Shown here: one piece after another, positions 52,013 to 62,590 of the stretch
Layout: each line of letters opens with the position of its first letter
How positions within the stretch are numbered: position 1 is the first letter of the stretch
Assembly: GCA_009792885.1 (NCBI GenBank)
Contig: WMCF01000006.1
Location: 6,336,028 to 6,400,027, forward strand
Direction of reading: 5' to 3'
DNA: 64,000 bases
DNA from: Eremophila alpestris peregrina
Lineage: Eukaryota; Chordata; Aves; Passeriformes; Alaudidae
Notes under the pieces: generated by a model
Database searches by the model: none
Told to the model about the DNA's origin: nothing
Seen by the model: the letters and a program-made list of their open reading frames with translations, nothing else
Translations under genes and position numbers: made by a program

Positions 52013-55000
52013 CTATATATAAAACCCCAGAAATTTGTGTGTGTAAATATATTTGCATATCCATATATACACGTGCATAAATACATATGCAGCCAACTGC
52101 ATTATGTTTTTTTCTGAGATTGCATAGAGACATGTTCACTGAAAGTGTCATGACAATACCACTTCTTTCTGATTGTTACTGGAAAATTGAAACTATGATG
52201 ATAATGGATAAATGCAAAGAGGGGAATATATGAGTTTCCTGCTTTAAAAGGGTCAGCCTCACGAAGTACAGAAGTAAGGGAAGAAACTTATGTTAAGCTT
52301 GTGAATGGTAATTAAGAAACCATTTAAAATGTATTGCTAGGTGCTTGCAAAGACATTGAATAAAGAAGGTGGTTGATTTAGGTCTTGCTTTTGAGAAAGA
52401 AGGTCCTGACTGAAAAACTCAACTGGAATTCAGATGGATTTTTTTTTTAATTCTCCAATAAAATTTAAAAATTATAAAGTTAATTAAGTTTAATAAAAGT
52501 ATAAATGTCAAAGAGTAAGAAGGAGACATTGATTTGAATGAATATAAATCCAAAAGGAATTACAGAATGTGATAAATATACAAAACAAGCAAAAAATTAA
52601 TGGACAGATGTTCAAAGACAAGATTGTTTTATGTAAATTGAGATTAAAGAAAGTCATTAATGGTAGAAGTCTGTTACTTGATGGAAGTTGTGGAATTGTC
52701 AGTAAACAAAACAGGTAACAGCTAGGTCCAACAGTAATTTTTGTTGTATATTGAAAAATACATATGATATGAGTTGTATCACAGAGACAACTAGTAGTAA
52801 TTCAGTAATTCTTAAAATTTCACTGTCCCAAAAGTATTCTAGAATCTACACATTTTAAAACCCTTTTGTGTTTATTTGACTTGCATATAAGATCTTTAAA
52901 AGAACTTTCTGGGAGGTAATGTCAATATTCTCTGTCACCAATTCCCAGGAGACTGGCTGGGAGGCAGGGACTGTTCTCATCCACTCGGCACCTCTTTGAG
53001 AGTTTTCACCTCTGGGCTGGTCATCCTACATTCCTTTCACAGTCAACTGAGAGACAGAGGCATTTCTAGAATGGAATTCATCTGACTAAAAGCTGACATC
53101 TACACTTGGTTAAAATAATCACATCCTAAATGTGGTATGCACATTTTCTTTTAGAAAACTAACAGGATGCCCAGGCTTTCTCAGATCTGCCTGCGAGGCA
53201 TCAGTCCTGGCTCTCCTTGTGATGCAGTGAAAGAAATTGTGTCCTTGGAGGTCTAAGCAAGGTCATCTTGTAGGACTGAGCTTTTGACATGTGTATCACT
53301 CCAGGGAAAGCTGAGCTGAGATCTGAATGTTCTACCACTATAGTCCAGGCAAATGTTGATGCATTGAAAATGTTCAGAGAAGAGTCATGAACCTTCCTAG
53401 ATGCCCTACAAATCAGTGGAAGACTCAGAGATCCTGGTAAGCATTATTTTTTTTCATAGTGTAAAAATATGCCTGTGGCTTTAATAAATACACAAAGAAA
53501 TACATCCAAATGTAATGGGGAAATACTAAAAACAAGATAATAATAAGGAGGATTTTTGTATTAATGGCGTTCCTAATATGTAAGTTGCCTTCTGAAAGTG
53601 ACTCTAAAGGGACCAAGGGTGCTTAGACTACTAATTCAGACATACCTATTTTTACTGTGAAGGATGGTTTGGGCTGAAAGTATTTGAACAGCAGGGTAAA
53701 ATCTTGCTCTTTAAAATCAAAAGTATGATTAAAGAATTGGTAAAGACACCTTACAATAAGAAACTCAGGAAGTTCAATCTATTTTGATTACTTAAATGGC
53801 CAAAAGCACAGCCTGACATTACCTACAGGGTTAATCTCAATGACTTCTCAACCTGTCCAGCAAAGATAGAACAAAAGTCAGTAGCTGGAAGCTGAAGAAA
53901 CTCAGACTAGAAACCAAATGTAATTATTGGCAGTGACAACAAATAATAATTGTAAGGGTGGCTCCTGATCCTTTAACTAAAGAACCCTCAAAATCAAATT
54001 TATTTTAAAAAATGCTGCAAATAATTGAGGAAGGAATATAGCTTTTTCTGTACCAGATTCAGGCCAGTGTCTCACACTGCCCAGTAATCTAAGGATCTAT
54101 AAATCCACTATCCAGGAGTTTTCCTATTTTGATCTGTTTAAAGAAAATGTTATCTACATGCTTATCATGGTGACATTGAATCACTGTTATATGTGTAAGG
54201 TTCAAAGCAGGGTAATTACCATTTTTTCCAACTCCAGCCTCTTGTTTGATTTGCCACTGCCACAGCACTCTTGTTTTGAAAACTAATTCCCATTATCTAA
54301 AAGACTTTCCAAAGCAAACACAGCAGTGTAGCACTTTCTAATATTTATTTTGTATTCCCAAAGAAGAGGCAATAGTGGTAGGAATTCTTTTGGGAGGGAG
54401 AGTTCTTCTACAAAGGTACTTGTGTCCACTGTAGTTTTACTTAGTCCAAGGAACAGGTCCATGGGCCAAGGGCTTTGCTTTGTAACTTTGAATATGCTGT
54501 AGGTGGTTTATTTAATGGGAATTAGGTACAGGCCTTATTCTAGTAGCAGCAAAATGTTCAGTGCCTGACTGCAGCAGGAGGTGGCAGATGAAAAGGAGTT
54601 TCATATACTAAGACAAAGATGCATAGTTTTTAAGGTCACTATAATTCTCCCTCTGGCCTTCTTTCCTACGTAATTCAGAAAAAAAAATAAACCCCAACCA
54701 AACCTTCTCTTGTGGAAGCCTGCCTCTTACTCTGATGTGTTTGACTGCATGGGTAGCACCCATCACCCATTCCCTGCACTGGTGTGCTGGGAAAGGTAAC
54801 CTCAGCGGTGCTGGGCACAGCTCAGTGGACATGTGCAGCACACCATGTGTGTTCACAGCATTATCACCCACCCAGATTAGCAGCTGAGCACTGCTGGGTG
54901 CAGACAGCAAGGCCTGCAGGTAAATATGGGCTTTGCAAGATAGGATTGAGTTGCTGACTCCATTGCAGGCTCCTTGCCTGACCTTGGGCCTGGAGCACTG

Positions 55001-56379
55001 TCTGCCTCTGTGTTTAAAAAGTTAAGATAATATTACTTGTCTGCCTCACAAGGATTTTGTGAGGTTAGAGACACTGTTTATTCAAGCTTGATGTAAAGTG
55101 TTACAGCAATGAGAGCTATGTAAATACCTATGCTCATGAAACCTCAATTAAAGCACTACCCATCTTGCTAGAGGAAAGCACATTAATGCCCATCAGTCCC
55201 TGCCACATCCCAGGACAGCTCACACACAGTTTCCCCTCTCTCTGAGGTAAAGAAACCACATTGATGACAGAGGATCCGAGGGGAAACCTGCAGCAAGTGA
55301 GCACAGAGCACTTCATAGCACAGGGTTTCCTGTGATTTACTGTCTTGTGCTTGCTAAGGAGCAATAGCTGAGGGGTGGCTTACCCCATTAGTCCCAGTAT
55401 TGGTTGACCAATGGAGCTGGGGAATGATGGGGAGAAGCAAAGGCCCCGAGGTGCACTCAGAGGCCTGGCTGCCTGTGACAGACACCCTCAGGAGCACATA
55501 CACATGCCACATGCTGTACACACACAGAAGGGGGTTGCTTAACCAGGGCTTTACAAATATTTTCAAAGTGCTTTACAAACAATTCATTAATAGATGACAT
55601 ATTTTTGCTAAAGGCACAACCAGCTCAACTAGATTTTATTACAGGTATAAATAATAACAAGAGAATTTAAGTCTGAGTCTTGTTTCTCTGCTCTTAATCC
55701 CTCCTCCTGCTGACATGTTAAAGGTCTGCTTAATCATCCAGACCTTTCCTCCCAAATTCACAAATGCTTCATCCACACTTACTTATTTTACAGGGATTTA
55801 CACAAATGCCAGGAGGTACCTAGCGGTGCCCTACAGGTTTCATGGCCCCAATTTAAAAACAAACAATGCTACAGCCCAGATGTGACCCAGCGGCGCAGTT
55901 TAACCCATTGAGAATACAAAGCAGCAGCTTAGAAAGCCACCCTGGACATTTTTAACCCGACAGTGGAAGAGCTGAGCACTTAGGACTGGAGAAAAGCCAG
56001 AAATGAGGGGAGGATTGGGGCACGATGAGCCTAAACACACCTGCACGGGGCTCAGCCTACCCTGACCCTGTGGAGCCGAACTTGGGGAGCCCCTGGGACC
56101 AACATTCATGGTGGGAACTCCGGGGATAGTGACGGTATCTCCCAGGGGCGCTGGCACACGGGACAGAAAGGGGGACCTGTTGTGGGGAGACGAGACATGG
56201 ACAGGAATCCCCGGGGTTTCTGATGGATGCAGGACTAGGGTGCAGGTAGCGGGTCACCAAGGAGAAGGGGCCCCTGCGAGGAGCGGTGGGATGCAGCCGG
56301 AGGAAGCGCACTGCTCGGGGTTGGGGATGAGGGTTGGGGCTCCCCAGGAAGCAGAGCCGGTGGGGAACTCGCCGGTGCC
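52013..56379. other. Intergenic region upstream of FZD4
   Basis: About 4.4 kb of mostly AT-rich DNA leading to the FZD4 CpG island. A TA/GTGTGTG-rich run follows the CR1 element (52012-52090). Nothing else was recognised. Upstream enhancers are possible but cannot be picked out by eye. Confidence 0.7.
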
Positions 56380-56603
56380 AGGCAGAGGTGCAGGTAGAAC
56401 CCCGTGTCGTGCCTTGCCCTGCGCTGCGCGGGGCGGGCTCCCGCGGCGGGGGCGGTGGCGCCGGGAGGGCCGGGCCGGGAGGCGCGTCCCTCCCCTGGGC
56501 CGATTCTCGGCGAGGCTGTTTAATAGCGGAGCCGCCCCCGGCCCGCCCCGTTGGAGCCGGCCCGTGCGGCACGGCGCGGCCGGGGCCGGGGCCGCTGCGG
56601 GCC
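56380..56603 (+). promoter_or_regulatory. FZD4: FZD4 promoter / 5' UTR in CpG island
   Basis: Base composition switches to strongly GC- and CpG-rich near 56380. A TTTAATA motif at 56519-56525 is a possible weak TATA element, with GC-box-like CCCGCCCCG near 56540. The CpG island continues through exon 1 into the intron. The transcription start is not visible, so how much of this is 5' UTR is uncertain. The reading frame of FZD4 is open upstream of the chosen ATG to at least 56334. Confidence 0.7.
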
Positions 56604-56864
56604 ATGGCGGGGGGCGGCGGGGGAGCGGCCGGCCGCGCCCGGCTGCTGGCCGTGCTGCTGGCGGGGCTGCTCGCCGGGGCGCGGGGCTTCGGCGACGAGG
56701 AGGAGCGGCGCTGCGACGCCATCCGCATCGCCATGTGCCAGAACCTGGGCTACAATGTCACCAAGATGCCCAACCTGGTGGGGCACGAGCTGCAGGCGGA
56801 CGCGGAGCTGCAGCTCACTACCTTCACCCCCCTCATCCAGTACGGCTGCTCCAGCCAGCTCCAG
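56604..56864 (+). CDS. FZD4: FZD4 exon 1 (coding part): signal peptide and first part of the cysteine-rich domain
   Basis: Frizzled-4 is a plasma-membrane receptor for Wnts and for Norrin, acting with LRP5/6 and TSPAN12 in canonical beta-catenin signalling, notably in retinal vessels. This exon encodes residues 1-87. A signal peptide covers about 1-28 (Gly-rich start, then LLAVLLAGLLAG). The cysteine-rich domain opens with FGDEEERRC and reaches YGCSSQLQ. Cys37, Cys45 and Cys82 are the first three domain cysteines, and Asn51 lies in an N-glycosylation sequon (NVT). The ATG at 56604 has a strong context (GCCATGG) and is directly followed by the signal peptide, so I prefer it over upstream in-frame ATGs. 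The donor is CAG|GTGCGT in phase 0. The signal region is about eight residues shorter than in human. Confidence 0.96.
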
Positions 56865-58030
56865 GTGCGTCGGGGCTCCGGGGGACTTGGGTGCGTGGGC
56901 GAGGTGGGGACGACACACAGCGGGGCCGTGCGGTCCCCGGGCCGGCTGCTGTCCCCAGCACCCCATCCCCTCGACTCAGTACTAAATCAACCCGAAAGCC
57001 GCGCCGCCTCGCAGTGCCGCTCCTGGCTGGCTGGGAAGAGAGCGTGGCTCACGTTGGGCGGAGGTGCGGTGTCCCGGCGGTGTCCCGGCGGTGTCCCGGC
57101 GGTGTCCCGGCGGTGTCCCGGCGGTGTCCCGGCGGTGTCCCGGCTGCCCGCCGCAGCGGGGCACCTCTCGCCCGCCCGCCCGCTGGCGGAGGCTGCGGCG
57201 ACTCCCGGAGCTCTCCCGGCCGCTGCCCTCCGTCCCGGCCGTGCCCCAGGTGCCGCGCCCGATTCCATGCGGAACGAGTGGAGCTGGCCGTGGAGAGCTG
57301 GGGCAGCTCGGGACCCCGCCGAGAGCTTCGCCGCGAAAGTTTCTTTCCCAGGCGAATGGCAGGATCCCTGTCTTCCCCACGGGCATGGATTTCCTCAAAC
57401 AAAACCCAGCTTGTTTCTCGGGGCAGAGTTCCCGAGTCAGCACGCAATTCCTCTCACGGTGTCGCGTCGCCGAATTACTATTATTCAAAAGATGAGACAA
57501 CTACAATATTTTATTACCGTTGCAAATGCATATGTGAACTTATTGTAAAAAAACCCCATTTTTCTAGGAGGATCGTGAACCAAAGTATTTCAATAAATGC
57601 TTTTTTTTCCTCCTGTTTGTTTCTTAGCTGAAATATCCAGGCAATACTCAGAACAAATATATGTATTCGCTTAAACCCCTTTAATTTGGTTTTCTGCTTT
57701 CTTAAATTGTACCCTTGAGGTTTAAATCTGGCTAAATCCCACTTTCTTCATTGGAACTGATGGGCTAAATTTACATGGAGCTAATCTAAGGAGTAAAATG
57801 TTCAGACTTTGGCTTCAGACCACATTTGAACTGAAAGAAGACAACACTGTTTTTTTTTTTCTCTTTTGTTTTTATTGTTCTTGGTTTATTTGTTTTATGC
57901 TGCTTCCTGTTTTTTTAAGGCAAAGGACCAAATATTACTGCTAAAAAGGAGAAAGAAAAGAAAACTTGTTATATTGCAACCTGTTTTATTTTACCCTGAT
58001 GCACTTGTGATTTCTGTTTCTCTCTTCCAG
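56865..58030 (+). other. FZD4 intron, 1166 bp
   Basis: The single FZD4 intron sits between Gln87 and Phe88, the place where vertebrate FZD4 is split. The first half is CpG-island DNA with an 11-bp minisatellite (57068-57144). The second half is AT-rich and ends in a T/C-rich tract and CTTCCAG acceptor. Two reading-frame features matter. Exon 1 reads through to a stop at 57546-57548. The frame of exon 2 is open back to an ATG at 57866. Confidence 0.92.
57068..57144. repeat. 11-bp minisatellite, seven units
   Basis: Seven units of GGTGTCCCGGC in tandem start at 57068, 57079, 57090, 57101, 57112, 57123 and 57134, nearly without variation. Eleven is not a multiple of three, so read-through translation repeats every three units (33 bases, 11 residues, VPAVSRRCPGG). 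It lies in the FZD4 intron, close to exon 1. Confidence 0.93.
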
Positions 58031-59359
58031 TTCTTCCTGTGTTCGGTTTATGTGCCAATGTGCACAGAGAAGATTAACATCCCCATAGGTCCCTGTGGAG
58101 GCATGTGCCTCTCTGTCAAAAGAAGATGTGAACCTGTTCTAAAAGAATTTGGGTTTGCCTGGCCAGACAGCCTGAACTGCAGCAAATTCCCACCCCAGAA
58201 TGATCACAACCACATGTGCATGGAGGGCCCAGGAGACGAAGAGGTTCCCCTTCACAGCAAGACCTCCTTGCAGCCTGGAGAAGAGTGCCACGGCATGGGA
58301 TCTAACTCAGATCAGTACATTTGGGTGAAGAGAAGCTTGAGCTGTGTCCTGAAGTGTGGCTACGATGCTGGTCTGTACAGCAGGTCAGCCAAGGAGTTCA
58401 CAGATATCTGGATGGCCATATGGGCCAGTCTTTGCTTCATCTCGACTGCCTTCACAGTCCTGACCTTCCTGATTGATTCATCCAGATTTTCCTACCCGGA
58501 GCGGCCAATCATATTTTTGAGCATGTGCTACAATATTTATAGCATTGCTTATATTGTGAGGCTAACTGTGGGCCGGGAAAGGATATCCTGTGATTTTGAA
58601 GAGGCAGCAGAACCTGTTCTTATCCAAGAAGGTCTTAAGAACACAGGATGTGCGATAATTTTCTTGCTGATGTACTTTTTCGGGATGGCTAGCTCCATCT
58701 GGTGGGTTATTCTGACACTGACGTGGTTTCTGGCTGCGGGACTCAAGTGGGGCCACGAAGCAATTGAGATGCACAGCTCCTATTTCCACATTGCAGCCTG
58801 GGCCATCCCGGCAGTGAAGACCATTGTCATTTTGATTATGAGACTTGTAGATGCAGACGAGCTCACCGGCCTCTGCTATGTTGGGAACCAGAACCTGGAT
58901 GCACTGACAGGCTTCGTTGTGGCTCCACTTTTTACCTACCTGGTCATTGGGACTTTATTCATCGCAGCAGGACTTGTGGCCTTGTTTAAAATCAGGTCTA
59001 ATCTCCAGAAAGATGGAACTAAAACTGACAAACTGGAAAGACTGATGGTCAAAATTGGAGTCTTTTCAGTGCTGTACACTGTCCCAGCAACGTGTGTCAT
59101 CGCCTGTTATTTCTACGAAATCTCCAACTGGGCCATTTTCCGCTATTCGGCAGATGATTCCAATATGGCAGTGGAGATGCTCAAAATTTTCATGTCCCTT
59201 CTGGTGGGTATTACGTCAGGTATGTGGATCTGGTCAGCCAAAACTCTGCACACGTGGCAGAAGTGCTCCAACAGACTGGTGAACTCAGGGAAAGTGAAAC
59301 GGGAGAAGAGAGCAGACGGCTGGGTGAAACCCGGGAAGGGGAACGAGACCGTGGTATGA
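58031..59359 (+). CDS. FZD4: FZD4 exon 2 (coding part): Frizzled-4 residues 88-529
   Basis: This exon completes the cysteine-rich domain (Cys91, 98, 109, 113, 120, 137 and 150, making ten with exon 1; sequon at Asn136). It then encodes the linker and the seven-pass Frizzled core. Approximate membrane spans begin at IWMAIWASLC, PIIFLSMCYN, CAIIFLLMYF, YFHIAAWAIP, LTGFVVAPLF, MVKIGVFSVL and MLKIFMSLLV. The cytoplasmic tail carries the Dishevelled-binding KTxxxW motif as KTLHTW (491-496) and ends in ETVV, a PDZ ligand. Total length is 529 residues against 537 in human, with the difference near the signal peptide. No frameshift or missing key residue was seen. The acceptor is CTTCCAG at 58024-58030 and the stop is TGA. 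Confidence 0.98.
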   Translation, partial: FFLCSVYVPMCTEKINIPIGPCGGMCLSVKRRCEPVLKEFGFAWPDSLNCSKFPPQNDHNHMCMEGPGDEEVPLHSKTSLQPGEECHGMGSNSDQYIWVKRSLSCVLKCGYDAGLYSRSAKEFTDIWMAIWASLCFISTAFTVLTFLIDSSRFSYPERPIIFLSMCYNIYSIAYIVRLTVGRERISCDFEEAAEPVLIQEGLKNTGCAIIFLLMYFFGMASSIWWVILTLTWFLAAGLKWGHEAIEMHSSYFHIAAWAIPAVKTIVILIMRLVDADELTGLCYVGNQNLDALTGFVVAPLFTYLVIGTLFIAAGLVALFKIRSNLQKDGTKTDKLERLMVKIGVFSVLYTVPATCVIACYFYEISNWAIFRYSADDSNMAVEMLKIFMSLLVGITSGMWIWSAKTLHTWQKCSNRLVNSGKVKREKRADGWVKPGKGNETVV

Positions 59360-59507
59360 GAAAAGGACAGCATCCCACTGGTCTGACTGTTCTCCTGTGA
59401 AGGACTGATCCTGTGTAAGCATTGCTGTGTAAATGTTGGGAGTAGAGTAGGGGGACGGTTACACAACCTGTCTCTGGGGACGGGAGAAAAACAAAAAAGC
59501 CTTAAAG

Positions 59508-59513
59508 AATAAA
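59508..59513 (+). terminator. FZD4: Candidate proximal FZD4 polyadenylation signal
   Basis: Canonical AATAAA about 150 bases after the FZD4 stop, in an A-rich context without a strong GT-rich downstream element. It could yield a short-UTR isoform or be unused. Confidence 0.3.
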
Positions 59514-62500
59514 CAACAAAAATGATCATGCTGCAGACACAATAGCCATAAACCATGCTGCCCAAAATAGGAGAGTCCAGGGAGGCTTTAAAAGCTGTGA
59601 AATACCCAAACATGTTATCTTCCTTTTTTTTTTTTAATTTTTTTTTAAACAGATGCAATTACTGAAGTCTCAAAGTCTTTAGAAATGGAGGTGCTGTAGC
59701 TCATAGCTGTGGGATGATGTTTTTCTCTCATCATCTTACAGCTGATGGAGGAAAGGCAGTCCAGGGCCAAATTCTAGGCTTAATTAGGGTCCAGTTGCCA
59801 AGTTATCAGAAGATGGAGCACCCAGGACCTCAGTTATATGTCTTCTTTCTGAGTTCAGCATTGAGAAGGAAGCACTTGATGAGGATTCTGTCTTTATGGG
59901 GGAATTCTGGTGTTCCAATGCATTATACAATTCAGTCAGGGATCAAATAGCAAATGGACTTTCCAGGTCTTACCCATGATGAGGAGGTATTAGTGAGGAT
60001 GACTTTTCAGTCATCTAATGGCCTAATAATAATTTTGACTCGTTCTTTTTGCCATTTATAACCTGGTCTGAATGGAGAGTTGATTCTGCCTTGTAGGTTT
60101 TTCAATCTCCCTGTGTTTCTTCCCACCTCAATTATTCTGTGGTTCTATCAATATTTATAAAATCTGAAAGCTTTACTCAAGGCCATTCTCAGAAGTAGAG
60201 GAATCAGCTCAAAGTGGGAAACTGTGTATGGTCTTCCACATCTATTATCATTCTCCGTCTTCCTCCATTCCTGCCCCTTCAGGTGCTCTTGCTACTTCTA
60301 GCAGACCACTTTATTCTGCTGCATTTGTTAGCTTTAAAGAAAGTCTTAACTATGTAGTGTTCCTTTCTCCAGAATAGAGAAAAATTAGTTGAAGGTACCT
60401 CCAAACAATGCCATGTTTCTCCCAGCAAACTTACTTGTCTCCCTCTGGAGACTCATTGCATGAAGCAATTAAGTCTTAACGTATTTCATTCAGTGTGATG
60501 GTATCTCCTCTGTAGACGCCAGTCTGTAGAGAAGCAAGATGCTAAGTTTCTTGGCAACATCATGTTCACACAGATCAGTTGTATAATTATGTGTGTCAGT
60601 TGCAATTAAAAGAACATTCTCAGCCCATGACATTGCAGTACAGCTGACTGCCTCACAACGATGCTTTAATTGCTCACTGACAGCTATGGAGACATTGTTT
60701 TAATGTATATTTACACACAGATGTAAGCAGGCATTCAGTCCTCAGGAGCAACAAAGACCTTTCCAGTTTCTGTAAAAGGATCCAAGGAATCCAACTTCTT
60801 GGTGAATAATGTTGTTTTAAAGAAACTGTTGCAATTTTATTTATTCTTTTATTTGAGGAGGCACCAGCTTGTGCTTGTGGGGGGCTGAATGTAGTGTTGG
60901 GCTTGTAAGAAAGGTGATGCAAATACAAATATCCTAGAAGCACTTAAGAGAACACTGTTATGATGCTCTATCTCTTTGAAACACATTTGGTTTTATCTAT
61001 GTGCCCCAAGCTTTTGCTTCCTTTGTTTGTGTGGAGCCTGATCAGCTGCAGAGCATCCCCCAACTCCTGTGATCTTCCAGGGCAGCTGAGAGAGATGCTG
61101 CTTTGTTAAAGTACTTGCTTTCCACACAGGTGCCCATGTGCTTCTCAAACCACAGTTCACTCCAGCTCTGGAAGGGAGCACTAATCCGTCCCAGAAGCAT
61201 GTATTGTTTCAATGTCAGTGTCGAAACATGTGCTAGAGAATGTTTTTTTCTTTTACAAACAAAATCCAGACCCCAAACAAACCCTAATAGCAGTCTTTGC
61301 GGTTGGGCTCCCTCTCCAGCAGAACAAGTGACAACTTGACACATTCTGCTCAAGACACACAAGCACTGTCTCGGCCAACACCACATTCCAGCTGGGCCTT
61401 TTCACCCTCTCCATAAAGTCTCTCGCTGTTAGTGTTGTGTTTGGATCTGGTTATTCCTTTGTGGACAAGGAGTTTTGCAAGTCTGAGATCTTCAGATGGA
61501 TGAGCTTCTCCATCACGCAGTCTTTCTGCTGGTGCAGTGAGCAATGTAAAGTCAGCAACTGTATGTTGATTTTCAAGAGTCTTCCATGCAGTATGACCCT
61601 TTTTTGTTACCTAGTATTTGGCTGTGCCAAGGTGTCATGTTCACTCAAGGTGTGCTTCACTCTGAAACACTTTGGATACTCTCCTGGTCAATAAGACCCA
61701 TGTTTGAGGAGACTGATTCAATAAATGGCATTTTTAACCTTGTTATGTACACAGAAGTGAATAGTAAATAGTGCCTTTTTATCAAATCCTTGCATCTCTG
61801 CCTGTGACCCTGTGAACTGTTGACAGAGGGCTGCCCCTGGTGATGTGAGACACAGTGACCTGGATGAGGATGGTACTGTGTAGCCCTAGGAGGGACCTGG
61901 AGGGATAATCCATTAAAGCATGTGAGGGATTCAAATGCTATGGGAAAGAGATGGGCTGGGGGGAGGAACCAGCTGCTGTTCCTGAAGAGACATCTTTCCC
62001 CAGCAGCTGGGGGAATGCTGTACTGACCCAAACTGATATTAGTGGTTGCACCAACTAAACCATTCCATTGGTGTATTCACCCACATGCATTTACCTAGCT
62101 CCACGTCGGGGCTGGATAAGTGGGAAGACACAGCAGACAGCCTAAAAACTGGCGCTTGCCAAGAGCGAGTATCAGCAACTCTTAAGTTCTCTCATTTCAA
62201 CATTGTTACGAGCTTAAAGCCCAAACCGGTGTGACTAATCCTGTCTCGGAAGTGCAGTTGCTGTGGTTATACAAGCAGAGGCTTCGCAGGCGTTTCCTTC
62301 CATTGCGCAGTCCCCGCTCCCATCTCCCCCCTCAGCGTGTGCTCTTGGCACTGCAGGGTTCAGAAGCGTCTGCCAGAGAGGTACAAGCTTAGCTCTTAAA
62401 TTGAACAGACAAGTTAGCTCCTTCTTCTGAATTTTAAGGAAATAAACACTGATTATTTTGGGGTGTACAGAAAATATATCTACTTCAATGTATGTACTGT

Positions 62501-62561
62501 AAATTTCTAATTTATCACTGTAAAAAAACCAAAACAACTTTGCTATTTAATTTTATATCAA

Positions 62562-62567
62562 AATAAA
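62562..62567 (+). terminator. FZD4: Candidate distal FZD4 polyadenylation signal
   Basis: The canonical AATAAA hexamer sits within ATCAAAATAAAACTTTAACC, with a TCTGTGG downstream element about 10 bases later. Cleavage would fall near 62580. Confidence 0.5.
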
Positions 62568-62590
62568 ACTTTAACCTCTGTGGATAACTA

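Larger units (their letters stand above)
59360..62590 (+). other. FZD4: FZD4 3' untranslated region (inferred extent)
   Basis: This follows the FZD4 stop with no other gene recognised. Mammalian FZD4 mRNA has a 3' UTR several kb long, so a long one is expected. The best distal end is AATAAA at 62562-62567, followed by GT-rich CTCTGTGG. A proximal AATAAA lies at 59508-59513 and would give a UTR of about 170 bases. Other AATAAA hexamers (for example near 61711 and 62441) have weaker downstream context. The true end needs transcript data. Confidence 0.6.

Noticed and set aside
56108..57631. 507-codon plus-strand frame across the FZD4 promoter, exon 1 and intron.
   Set aside because: It is in a different frame from FZD4, which has clear protein evidence at this place. 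Stop codons are rare in this GC-rich stretch.
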